In this document: positions 4,801 through 10,983 of the stretch, one piece after another
Layout of the letters: each line of letters opens with the position of its first letter
Position numbering within the stretch: position 1 is the stretch's first letter
Origin: an uncultured archaeon
Lineage (GTDB): Archaea; Thermoproteota; Nitrososphaeria; Nitrososphaerales; CALBXV01
NCBI GenBank assembly: GCA_937890045.1
Contig: CALBXV010000623.1
Coordinates: 1 to 16,624 of the forward strand
Direction: 5' to 3'
Length of the DNA: 16,624 nucleotides
Notes under the pieces: generated by a model
What the model saw: the letters and a program-made list of their open reading frames with translations, nothing else
Database searches by the model: none
What the model was told of the DNA's origin: nothing
Program-made: the position numbers and the translations under genes

Positions 4801-7520
4801 CTCCAGAAGAAGCAGAAGCATATATTAGAAACAATCATGAAGATAGACAACTAACTTCTGACGAATTAAAAAATATAAAGAATACTGAAGGTGGTTATGC
4901 ATATAGTATAATGAATGACGAGAGTGAACAAGGGAAACGCGATGAGTTCGGAGATACGGATAAAGAAGAAAAAGTTAAAAATCTTATAAATTATCAAAAT
5001 TTTGGAGATGAGGGGGAGAGGTGGGAATATACCCAAGAAGCTAAAGATGAATTTGGTGAAGATTTACCACAATACGATTGGGATGAAAAAGATGGTATTG
5101 ATCCATATGATAATCCCGAAAATCATAAACGATACAGAACATTTAAAAAAATAATGCACAACCCTAAATATGTGAAAAGATTTGAGGGAGGTGAGGCCGG
5201 TGGTAAATGGAGAAATATAGAAGGACTAATTGATGCGTATCGTGGGGGCGCTTCAATACCTGCTAATCTTGCGGCTCAAGATAAAGAAGGTAATGTACAA
5301 TTGGTAGGTGGTAATACAAGATTGGTGGCGGCTATGGCAGCGGGTGTTAGTCCAACGATGAAAGTTATTAATATAGATAATGTAAAGGAAGAATCAGTAT
5401 TCTCAAAAGATTGGTGGAAGGATTTGATAGAAGTAGAACCAATAAATGAAAATTTAAAATTGATTTTAGAAATTGATGAAAGGATGACATTAGAAGAAGG
5501 AGTTAAGTTTAATAACTTCTTAAAGGATTGGGCTAAAAGAGGAAAACAACCTTTAGATAAAGTTAGAAAATCAATGATGAATAAAAATACTTTTTCTGTT
5601 GCTAAGTTAAATGATTTTAGTGTAGATAAAGTATTTGAGATGGCTAAGAAAGGATTTAGAGGATATCAAAAAATTATCAATTATGTTCCTGATAAGATAG
5701 CAAAGAAATTAGCAACAACTAAGTTTGGGCAAAAGAAAGAAAAGTCTTTAGTTAAATTAGATGATTACTTAAAAAATCATCCAAAACTAAAAAGAGTAAT
5801 GGGTATAGCTGCAGCCGCGGCGGTAACTTATGCATGGACAAAGATGACTTTTATCGGAGACCCAGAATATGATTTAGATTTATCAGCAGCTGCATCAGCA
5901 GCGGCACTTGGAGATGTTTCATTCGCAAATTTATTTAGTGGTGAAATGGGAACTAAGTTTTTAGTATTAACTGTAGTAGGAGCATCAACAGGGTTGACTG
6001 CACCGTATGTAAAGGCGTTTGGTCGTGTTGGAACAATGGCTGCGGGTCTTTCATTTGGTGCTTATAGAGCATATACAGCTAGGAAACAAAAGAAAGCAGA
6101 CGCTGAAAAGAAAACAAAAACAACTGCGCCAGATACAGTAAAAAATCCTAATCCAAAAGGAAGAAAGAAAACAGTTGGTAGAAAAAGTGCGATTCAATGG
6201 GTGGCTAAAAATAAAGGCGATAAGGCGGCTAAAAAATATGTAAAAAGTTTGTCTGAAAAAATATCAATAGTTGAGGATTTAGATTTATTAATTGAAGGTG
6301 GAGCATATGGTCACATGAATCATCCATTTGATGATAAAGATTTGACATTTGGAGATTTAAAGAAAATAATTACTGATGGATTAGGCGGAAATCTTAATAG
6401 AGAAGATGGTGTTACAGAAAAATTAGATGGTCAAAATTTAATGATTAGTTGGAAAGATGGAAAATTAGTTACAGCCAGAAATAAAGGACAATTAAAGAAT
6501 TTTGGTGAAAAGGCTATGACTACTAAAGGTGTTGCTTCTAAATTTGCAGGTAGGGGTGATATTAAAAATGCATTTGTTTTTGCAATGAAAGATTTAAGTA
6601 AATCTATAGGAGCGTTATCGGATGCTCAAAAGGAAAAGGTTTTTGGTAATGGTAAGAGATGGATGAATCTTGAAGTTATGTGGCCTAAGTCATCAAATGT
6701 CATAGATTATGATAAAGCACAAATAGTATTTCACGGTACTTTAGAATATGATGATAGTGGAAATCCTATAGGACAGCCTAAAGGGTCTGCAAGAATGTTA
6801 GCAGGAATGATTAAACAAGTTAATCAACATATACAAAAACATTATAAAATTGGTAAACCACAATTTTTAAGTGTTCCTAAATCACAAAACTTTGATGCTA
6901 AGAAGAAAACTTTTTTAAGTAGGTTAAGTAAATTACAAAAAGAATATGCATTAAAAGATAAAGATACTTTAGCACTTTACCATCAAAGGTATTGGGAAGA
7001 ATTTATTTTTAACGCAGAAAAACAATTTAGAGTAAAAATAACAAATAAAGCATATAAATCTTTAGTAAAACGTTGGGCATTCTTTGATAAATCATATAAA
7101 ATACCAATGATTAAAAAAGATTTTAAGAAATATCCTGATTTTTTGGATTGGGTATTAACTACAGATAAGGTAGATCATCAAAAAATGGTAAAACAAAATA
7201 TGAGGCCTTTTGAAGTTTTATTTTTTGCAGTAGGAACTGAAATTTTAAAAAATATCAGTGGATACTTAGCCGCATCTCCAGATGATGCAGTACAAAAAAT
7301 AAGAAAGAATGTAATTGGAGCAATATCTAAAGTAAAAACAGCCAAAGATATTAAGAAATTGGAAGCATTAAAACTACAAGTAAGTAAATTAAATTCAATA
7401 GGCGGATTAGATTCTATAGTTCCATCAGAAGGAATTGTATTTAAGTATAAAGGTAAAGTTTACAAATTCACTGGCGCATTTGCACCGGTAAATCAAATTT
7501 TAGGGTTATTAACTTTTTAG
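1860..7520 (+). CDS. Giant multidomain polyprotein: kinase, nucleotidyltransferase, ParB-like, membrane and ligase modules
   Basis: One uninterrupted frame of 1886 residues, starting at an ATG preceded by AGGAAAG. The modules in order are: P-loop kinase (about 115-300), helical linker (300-437), an accessory domain (438-512) with an NMN-adenylyltransferase-like domain (523-700), an unknown module (741-875), a charged region with a ParB-like element (894-1177), a hydrophobic module (1198-1475) and a ligase-like module (1480-1886). Borders carry short hydrophobic-X-Glu motifs: LDE 13-15, VNE 435-437, INE 725-727, LNE 738-740, LKE 891-893, INE 1195-1197 and LIE 1477-1479. A leader-like FSK(E/D)WW segment occurs twice inside the chain (about 880 and 1180). 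T4 gp21 cuts after hydrophobic-X-Glu, and a gp21-type protease is encoded at 14414. Processing into separate packaged enzymes is therefore a plausible inference, but a stable giant virion protein is also possible. No frameshift is seen. Confidence 0.85.
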   Translation: MNKLTEWLTKPFLDENVDLPIEVGDTVKMGKFKNKKVVIKKIDWNEKGDLLINGRPALKFRLMPKTNIFDKEEVTEEWPKNWIPTGLGMRKRQKRVYGRLNRSIREGVNDPGIFKAVFLAGGPGSGKSYVAGGLFGIPDKLTTSAYGLKLVNQDTELEMFLKKYFGSTDLDNMPDDLFRQITDPSYSAHMGVRKHAKALSKQRLKLYSQGRLGVIIDGTGHKYKDVKKERQKLIDLGYDTYMVFVNTSLEVAQQRNKLRDRVLPEEIVEKYWKNVQKNMAFFQGLFGNQNFMLVDNNSTLSPKQAQKKFNMLVKKGISKFIKKPIRNKQAKKWIEKQKFIESIGLSAGGGVISGAPSVKKVNKVKKQLDKKRKDDEYRKIQEFVNKPKMKKALKALIDKKVLPKNYAKNISKLQTFLSNNPLVMIQLLRLLGEEVNEAFAVRGSKVEKFITGKNLTHKGKKYKEIEFETIKVDNPNKKVTLRILSPKKLFGQEVPVKFQTLRRGPFLKTDTGKKLKEQKEIKKVVGIYAGRFQPFGPHHKKVYEWMKKQFDDAYITTSDIKRLPKHPMNFKEKKRHMLKMGIPSNKIVKERQPYVATNVLKKFDRNTTAVVYVFGAKDADRLSGGTKKGGEKTYYQDYKKNKKNLVGHNKHGYILTAPHFSIQAGGMEVSGTAMRQLLGSPKYADDRERRFKKFFGYFDKGVYNMMTNKFSKLFGENVVITKELINEFLVDVDVSKYLNEATFQTNAPIDDGPAHYYKGFGDYKKGSTEWLDSIFKETGWTVLNYMLADEAHDPAFDYTLNYRFMPTPSYGTVGIRGRQSERNLHNKYKERLNFVLSNLGFEVIKWLGLEDNVLKVQVQEPVLPGADDETENTDLKESKLFSKEWWNKELLKEAGEEYWTDMSVDAQQDYISKHKTSKNVEPDNPSGKKERDVKKKQSVVKQKLKQKHHRPKHNAKPWTAANYEEESNEVILNVSGFEEKTPEEAEAYIRNNHEDRQLTSDELKNIKNTEGGYAYSIMNDESEQGKRDEFGDTDKEEKVKNLINYQNFGDEGERWEYTQEAKDEFGEDLPQYDWDEKDGIDPYDNPENHKRYRTFKKIMHNPKYVKRFEGGEAGGKWRNIEGLIDAYRGGASIPANLAAQDKEGNVQLVGGNTRLVAAMAAGVSPTMKVINIDNVKEESVFSKDWWKDLIEVEPINENLKLILEIDERMTLEEGVKFNNFLKDWAKRGKQPLDKVRKSMMNKNTFSVAKLNDFSVDKVFEMAKKGFRGYQKIINYVPDKIAKKLATTKFGQKKEKSLVKLDDYLKNHPKLKRVMGIAAAAAVTYAWTKMTFIGDPEYDLDLSAAASAAALGDVSFANLFSGEMGTKFLVLTVVGASTGLTAPYVKAFGRVGTMAAGLSFGAYRAYTARKQKKADAEKKTKTTAPDTVKNPNPKGRKKTVGRKSAIQWVAKNKGDKAAKKYVKSLSEKISIVEDLDLLIEGGAYGHMNHPFDDKDLTFGDLKKIITDGLGGNLNREDGVTEKLDGQNLMISWKDGKLVTARNKGQLKNFGEKAMTTKGVASKFAGRGDIKNAFVFAMKDLSKSIGALSDAQKEKVFGNGKRWMNLEVMWPKSSNVIDYDKAQIVFHGTLEYDDSGNPIGQPKGSARMLAGMIKQVNQHIQKHYKIGKPQFLSVPKSQNFDAKKKTFLSRLSKLQKEYALKDKDTLALYHQRYWEEFIFNAEKQFRVKITNKAYKSLVKRWAFFDKSYKIPMIKKDFKKYPDFLDWVLTTDKVDHQKMVKQNMRPFEVLFFAVGTEILKNISGYLAASPDDAVQKIRKNVIGAISKVKTAKDIKKLEALKLQVSKLNSIGGLDSIVPSEGIVFKYKGKVYKFTGAFAPVNQILGLLTF
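2202..2759 (+). other. Module: P-loop kinase, zeta-toxin/polynucleotide-kinase-like
   Basis: Residues about 115-300 of the giant protein. A hydrophobic strand leads into the Walker A motif GGPGSGKS (121-128). VNQDTE (151-156) follows, then the strand LGVIIDGTG (212-220), which supplies an Asp where zeta toxins and polynucleotide kinases have substrate or metal-binding residues. The strand YMVFVNTS (241-248) and the Arg-rich lid RNKLRDR (255-261) complete a P-loop phosphotransferase. The substrate (nucleic acid end, nucleotide sugar or small molecule) cannot be told from sequence. The ligase-like module in the same chain makes a nucleic-acid end kinase attractive. Confidence 0.8.
3426..3959 (+). 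other. Module: NMN-adenylyltransferase/cytidylyltransferase-like nucleotidyltransferase
   Basis: Residues about 523-700 of the giant protein. The start, VVGIYAGRFQPFGPHH (524-539), matches the GRFxP-HxGH nucleotide-binding loop, but HxGH reads GPHH: the first His is Gly and the second His is kept (H539). The second family motif, SGTAMR (670-675, ISGTxxR type), is intact. Between them VVYVFGAKDADRLSG (610-624) fits the central strand and helix. Such enzymes move a nucleotide onto a phosphorylated substrate, as in NAD synthesis by NadM. The true substrate is unknown. Confidence 0.75.
4080..4484 (+). other. Module of unknown function
   Basis: Residues 741-875 of the giant protein, beginning straight after KYLNE (736-740). 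It is rich in aromatic residues and contains GFGDYKKGSTEW (759-770) and LNYRFMPTPSYG (800-811). It looks like a compact alpha/beta domain, but I do not recognise it. It ends in an acidic linker before the first FSKEWW segment. Confidence 0.45.
4491..4541 (+). repeat. Internal leader-like repeat, copy 1 (LFSKEWWNKELLKEA)
   Basis: Encodes residues 878-894 of the giant protein. It matches the segment at 5391-5450 over FSK(E/D)WW(N)K(E/D)L and ends in LKE followed by Ala. It looks like an N-terminal capsid-targeting leader embedded inside the chain. Confidence 0.6.
5181..5375 (+). other. Module: ParB-like fold element
   Basis: Residues about 1108-1172 of the giant protein. IPANLAAQDKEGNVQLVGGN (1133-1152) followed by TRLVAAMAAG looks like the ParB/Srx-type strand-turn-helix, in which a Gly-Asn/Glu-x-Arg motif binds nucleotide. 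The preceding 200 residues are highly charged and look disordered. ParB-fold proteins include CTPases and nucleases; which of these applies is not decidable here. Confidence 0.45.
5391..5450 (+). repeat. Internal leader-like repeat, copy 2 (VFSKDWWKDLIEVEPINE)
   Basis: Encodes residues 1178-1197 of the giant protein. It is the second copy of the FSK(E/D)WW segment and ends in INE, just before the membrane-type module. Confidence 0.6.
5793..6068 (+). other. Module: hydrophobic, probable membrane segments
   Basis: Residues about 1312-1403 of the giant protein hold three or four hydrophobic, Ala/Gly-rich stretches: VMGIAAAAAVTYAW (1313-1326), LSAAASAAALG (1341-1351), KFLVLTVVGASTGLTA (1366-1381) and GTMAAGLSFGAY (1391-1402). 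They are flanked by Lys-rich segments (before 1312 and after 1403). This fits a protein that inserts into a membrane, or a buried hydrophobic core. It is unlike the soluble modules on either side. Confidence 0.6.
6297..7517 (+). other. Module: covalent nucleotidyltransferase (RNA/DNA ligase-like)
   Basis: Residues 1480-1886 of the giant protein. Ligase-superfamily motifs appear in order: motif I EKLDGQN (1520-1526, candidate nucleotidyl lysine K1521), ARNKG (1539-1543), a motif III-like NLEVMW (1603-1608), motif IV EGIVFK (1857-1862) and motif V KVYKFTG (1866-1872). About 250 residues separate motifs III and IV, far more than in small RNA ligases, so there is a large helical insertion. The chain ends soon after motif V, without an OB domain. 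Strand joining is the likely chemistry; the RNA or DNA substrate is unknown. Confidence 0.75.
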
Positions 7521-7528
7521 GAGAAATT

Positions 7529-8080
7529 ATGGCAGGATATAGTAAAGAAAATCTACGACAGAATGAGGCATTACAAAATATTATGGATGGGGGAAATCCT
7601 GAAAAACGAATATTTGTAAGTGGTGTTGATAAAGAGTTTAAAAAAGAATTAGAAGAAAAAGAAGCAATAGAGAAAAAAATAAAAGATGAAAGATCAGAAA
7701 TTTTACAGGAAGCTAGAACGCCTTGGTTTTGTCCTAAATGTGATAGGATAATGAAAAAAAGGATTGATAGTCAGTATTATCGTAGATATAATCATTGTTT
7801 GGATTGTCAGGTAGAATTTGAGAATAAATTAGCGGTACAGGGAAAATTAAATGATCATATCAAGGAAACTGTTAGACAAAATAAAAAATCTTATCTTAAA
7901 GAAATGAAACAGTCTATTGAAGAGTGGAAAAAAGCTCCAGATACAGTTACTTTTCTTAATCAGGTTAAACCAGATGGATATTCACTTGATGAAGAGCAGT
8001 GGGAAGTAGATAAAGCCCACATTAATCAAGAAATTAAAGAAGCTGAAGAATATATAAAAAAATTGGAAGAATCAATTTAA
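7529..8080 (+). CDS. Zinc-ribbon coiled-coil phage protein
   Basis: A protein of 183 residues with its ribosome binding site (AGGAGA) overlapping the stop codon of the giant gene, so the two are probably translated as one unit. The N-terminal third is charged and helical. A treble-clef or zinc-ribbon follows: two Cys pairs, CPKC (69-72) and CLDC (about 90-93), separated by a basic Arg/Tyr-rich loop. The C-terminal half is a Lys/Glu-rich coiled coil. The metal site and basic loop suggest nucleic acid or protein binding. A small terminase role was considered because terminase lies downstream, but the Cys pairs are not typical of gp16, so I leave the function open. Confidence 0.8.
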   Translation: MAGYSKENLRQNEALQNIMDGGNPEKRIFVSGVDKEFKKELEEKEAIEKKIKDERSEILQEARTPWFCPKCDRIMKKRIDSQYYRRYNHCLDCQVEFENKLAVQGKLNDHIKETVRQNKKSYLKEMKQSIEEWKKAPDTVTFLNQVKPDGYSLDEEQWEVDKAHINQEIKEAEEYIKKLEESI

Positions 8081-8098
8081 TATATTTATATATTTATA
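8081..8098 (+). promoter_or_regulatory. Tandem TATATTTATA elements, candidate promoter
   Basis: Two overlapping copies of TATATTTATA (8081-8090 and 8089-8098) begin directly after the stop of the upstream gene. They end 32 nt before the next start codon, a spacing that would suit a -10 box plus a short leader. The same 10-mer is at 1245-1254. Confidence 0.35.
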
Positions 8099-8129
8099 GG
8101 TGTAGGATTATATACAATAGGAGAAGTTC

Positions 8130-8399
8130 ATGTCGGACATAAAGAAACTTAGAAGTATGGTACGAGAAGAAATCAAATCCATTATATCAGAAAAACAGTC
8201 AGAAGGTGGATTAGATAAACTTGATGTAAAATTACCAGCTCAAGCACAAAGATTTTTAACTAAGGCGGTCAGCGCGATAAAAGGCGCTAATTTAAATCGT
8301 AGGAAACAAATTGCAGCATTAGCTAAAATAATTGATGGTTTAGGGTTGGATAGGAAGGAATTAGCCAGATATATTACTAAAATAAAACGGGAGTTATAG
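8130..8399 (+). CDS. Small helical phage protein with leader-like N-terminus
   Basis: A protein of 89 residues with a strong ribosome binding site (AGGAGAAG). The N-terminus, LRSMVREEIKSIISE (7-21), shares the pattern LRxxxRxxI...E with the tail of the protein at 2-1240 (LREIIREEIQKLNE) and the start of the protein at 13730 (LRTYIRNIIRELLDE). It ends in I-S-E, a possible prohead-protease site that would leave a mature 68-residue protein. The rest is helical and basic, with no recognised family. A packaged internal protein is my inference. It is the first gene after a possible promoter. Confidence 0.75.
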   Translation: MSDIKKLRSMVREEIKSIISEKQSEGGLDKLDVKLPAQAQRFLTKAVSAIKGANLNRRKQIAALAKIIDGLGLDRKELARYITKIKREL

Positions 8400-8401
8400 G
8401 T

Positions 8402-8695
8402 TTGGGAAAAATAATAGCTCTAATTTTAGCTTTTTTAGGAATATCAGGCAAAGCATCATCCATAAAACGGGCAAAAGTAAAAAAGATTGATAAAAAATTA
8501 AAAGATTCTACTAAAAAGATTAAATCTATCGGTAAAAAGGTTAAAAAAGCAAAAAAAGAATCTAAAAATTTGAAAACTAAGGCTGCAGATATAGAAAAAG
8601 AAATAAAAAGTGTTAAAAAAGGCAGTAAGAAGCGTAAGGAAATTAAAGATTCAAAAGACGCTGAAGATTTTTTAAGAAAATTTGCAAAAAAATAG
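8402..8695 (+). CDS. Lys-rich coiled-coil protein with N-terminal hydrophobic anchor
   Basis: A protein of 97 residues using a TTG start, chosen because GGGAG lies 8 nt upstream and the gene begins 2 nt after the previous stop. Residues 3-15 (KIIALILAFLGIS) form a short hydrophobic segment, a signal anchor or a single membrane helix. The rest is almost entirely Lys/Glu/Ser coiled coil and very basic. A short N-terminal anchor plus coiled coil is the layout of an inner-membrane spanin, but it also fits a basic packaged head protein. No Cys or lipobox is present. Confidence 0.7.
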   Translation: MGKIIALILAFLGISGKASSIKRAKVKKIDKKLKDSTKKIKSIGKKVKKAKKESKNLKTKAADIEKEIKSVKKGSKKRKEIKDSKDAEDFLRKFAKK

Positions 8696-8704
8696 GAGTA
8701 AATA

Positions 8705-9001
8705 ATGGCAACAGCAGTACAAGGATCATTTGTAGGAAGAACTAAAGCAGTTGAAACTACTCAAAATGCATATGGAGAAGTTGTAGAGACAGTAGCCGCA
8801 AGTACAACATTTTCGGCAACAGGTTCAAATTTTAGTACGGCATTTATGGTGCATACAGGAACTAACTATACTTTGACTCCAGTTAATGGAAGTGGAACAA
8901 TAGTTGGTGGTACTAATCCAGTATCGGCGAATATAATCCATCCAATTGCGTTGAGTAAAGTAGTAACAGGCGGTTCTACAGTCGTAACTTTATTGAGATA
9001 A
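8705..9001 (+). CDS. Small beta-rich probable virion protein
   Basis: A protein of 98 residues with a good AGGAG site. It is rich in Thr, Val, Ser and Gly and has almost no charged residues after the first 25 positions, unlike all its Lys/Glu-rich neighbours. The composition, with alternating hydrophobic and Thr/Ser stretches (such as NYTLTPVNGSGTIVGG), predicts an all-beta fold. Small beta-sandwich proteins in this position are often head decoration or tail proteins. I cannot tell which, and I do not recognise a named family. Confidence 0.75.
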   Translation: MATAVQGSFVGRTKAVETTQNAYGEVVETVAASTTFSATGSNFSTAFMVHTGTNYTLTPVNGSGTIVGGTNPVSANIIHPIALSKVVTGGSTVVTLLR

Positions 9002-9020
9002 TTGAAAATCTAGAATCATA

Positions 9021-9392
9021 ATGAGATGGATATTAATATTATTAATAACTACATTTTGCTCAGCACAGGTTACACTTACTGAAGAAGAATCGAAAAAAAT
9101 TGCAACAAATATTCAGAATTTGCAAGTTGAAGTTGATTCTTTAAAAAATATTCTAAGTTCACAAAATAAGTTGATATATATACATAAGGAACTTATTGCT
9201 AAGGATAGTGTTACAATTGCGTTACAAGATGAAAAAATTAATATTTTAGAAAACGATAAAAAATTACTTGAAAAGAAAACAAAGTTGGTAAAACCCTCCT
9301 GGTACGAAAATAAATGGTTATATTTTACATATGGGGCAATTTTATCCTATGCAATAACATCTACAATTAATTCTATAACTAATATTTTATAA
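9021..9392 (+). CDS. Spanin-like protein: signal sequence, coiled coil, C-terminal membrane helix
   Basis: A protein of 123 residues. Residues 1-15 (MRWILILLITTFCSA, then QV) form a signal peptide with a plausible cleavage before Gln, a pattern common in Bacteroidota. C13 could instead be a poor lipobox Cys. A Lys/Glu/Leu coiled coil runs from about 20 to 92, and the C-terminus (about 99-123) is a hydrophobic segment starting WLYFTYGAILSYAI. A secreted N-terminus plus coiled coil plus C-terminal membrane anchor is the arrangement of a unimolecular spanin, the protein that joins inner and outer membranes at lysis. The start has no clear ribosome binding site. The spanin call is from topology only. 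Confidence 0.65.
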   Translation: MRWILILLITTFCSAQVTLTEEESKKIATNIQNLQVEVDSLKNILSSQNKLIYIHKELIAKDSVTIALQDEKINILENDKKLLEKKTKLVKPSWYENKWLYFTYGAILSYAITSTINSITNIL

Positions 9393-9394
9393 TA

Positions 9395-10975
9395 ATGACT
9401 ACAGATAAAAAACAATTAAAAGAAGCTATTCGTCTAGAATTTAAAAAATGTGCAAAAGATCCTGTGCATTTTTTAAGAAGATATTGTTATATACAACATC
9501 CACAAAAAGGTAAAATAAAATTTGATTTATACAGTTATCAAGAGAAAACTTTAAAAGAATTTGTTAATAATGATTATAATGTTCTTTTAAAAGCACGTCA
9601 GTTAGGTATATCTACATTAACTGCGGGATACGCATTATGGATGATGACATTTTATGATGATAAGAATATATTAGTTATTGCAACTAAACAAGATGTAGCT
9701 AAAAATTTGGTTACTAAAGTTAGGGTAATGCATGCTAGTTTACCAACTTGGCTAAAACAAAAATGTGTAGAAGATAATAAATTGTCATTAAGATATAAGA
9801 ATGGTTCTCAAATAAAAGCAGTAGCAAGTTCTGAAGAGGCTGGCAGATCAGAAGCATTATCATTGTTAATTTTAGATGAAGCAGCATTTATTCCTAGAAT
9901 TGATTCAATATGGACTGCGGCATCTCAAACATTGGCATTGGGTGGTCGATGTATTGCACTTTCTACACCAAATGGTGTCGGTAATTGGTTTCACAGAACT
10001 TGGGTTGATGCTGAAGATGGTTTAAATGAATGGAATATTTTAAGATTACATTGGTCAGTACATCCAGATAGAGACCAAGAATGGAGAGATCATCAAGATA
10101 AATTATTAGGTCCTTCAATGGCAGCACAAGAATGTGATTGTGACTTTGTAACTTCTGGTCTGATGGTAATTGATGGTAGAATTTTGGAAGAATATAAAAC
10201 CACACAAGTTAAGGATCCAATTGAAAAACGTGGAGTAGATAGTAATGTTTGGATATGGGATCCACCAAATTATACAAAAGATTATGTGGTGAGTGCTGAT
10301 GTTAGTAGAGGAGATGGAACAGATTATTCTGCATTTCATGTTATGGAAGTAGAAGATTGTAAACAAGTGGCAGAATATAAAGGTAGGATTGGAACAAAAG
10401 ATTTTGGTAATTTACTTGTTAATATAGCTACTGAATATAATAATGCATTATTAGTTATTGAAAATGCATCAATTGGTTGGGCAGCTATTCAACAATGTAT
10501 TGATAGAGAGTATGATAATTTATTCTATATGTCAAAAGATTTAAAATATATAGATACACAAAAACAAATGACAAATAAAATTTATGGACAAGAAAAACAA
10601 ATGGTTCCTGGGTTTACAATGTCAATGAAAACACGACCATTAGTAGTGGCAAAATTAGAAGAATTTTTTAGAGAAAAGTCAGTAGAAGTTTCTTCTTCTA
10701 GGTTAATTGATGAATTGTTCGTATTTATATATAACAATAATAGGGCAGAAGCTATGTCAGGATATAATGATGACTTAGTAATGTCGTTTGGTATTGGATT
10801 GTGGATACGTGATACCGCTTTACGTTTAAGAGCGGAAGGAATAGAAATACAGAAGAAAGCTATTTCTGGTATATCCATGAATCCAGCTATATACACGCCG
10901 ACTGATAAAAATGATAGTTGGACATGGGAAGTTGATAGTAAAAAAGAAGATTTAACTTGGTTAATTAATAAATAG
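9395..10975 (+). CDS. 17: Large terminase subunit (T4 gp17 type)
   Basis: The DNA-packaging motor ATPase and headful nuclease that docks on the portal. It is 526 residues long, somewhat shorter than T4 gp17. The ATPase domain shows the Walker A variant LLKARQLGIST (64-74, the phage form with Arg-Gln), Walker B LLILDE (157-162, catalytic E162) and coupling motif ALSTPNG (188-194). The nuclease domain shows VSADVSRGDGTDYSAF (299-314, metal ligand D302), LVIENASIGW (353-362, E356) and YNDDLVMSF (457-465, D459/D460), giving the RNase H-like acidic triad. The ATG lies 2 nt after the previous stop. I do not identify a small terminase nearby. Confidence 0.97.
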   Translation: MTTDKKQLKEAIRLEFKKCAKDPVHFLRRYCYIQHPQKGKIKFDLYSYQEKTLKEFVNNDYNVLLKARQLGISTLTAGYALWMMTFYDDKNILVIATKQDVAKNLVTKVRVMHASLPTWLKQKCVEDNKLSLRYKNGSQIKAVASSEEAGRSEALSLLILDEAAFIPRIDSIWTAASQTLALGGRCIALSTPNGVGNWFHRTWVDAEDGLNEWNILRLHWSVHPDRDQEWRDHQDKLLGPSMAAQECDCDFVTSGLMVIDGRILEEYKTTQVKDPIEKRGVDSNVWIWDPPNYTKDYVVSADVSRGDGTDYSAFHVMEVEDCKQVAEYKGRIGTKDFGNLLVNIATEYNNALLVIENASIGWAAIQQCIDREYDNLFYMSKDLKYIDTQKQMTNKIYGQEKQMVPGFTMSMKTRPLVVAKLEEFFREKSVEVSSSRLIDELFVFIYNNNRAEAMSGYNDDLVMSFGIGLWIRDTALRLRAEGIEIQKKAISGISMNPAIYTPTDKNDSWTWEVDSKKEDLTWLINK

Positions 10976-10983
10976 AGGTAAAA

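Noticed and set aside
1860..7520. The giant frame as an assembly error fusing separate genes
   Set aside because: The frame stays open for 5.6 kb with no stops, no internal ribosome-binding-site/start pairs at the borders that I could see, and in-frame linkers of one consistent style, also found in the protein at 2-1240.
7529..8080. Zinc-ribbon protein as the small terminase (gp16)
   Set aside because: It is near the large terminase and has coiled coils, but the two Cys pairs do not fit gp16, and three to four unrelated genes lie between them.
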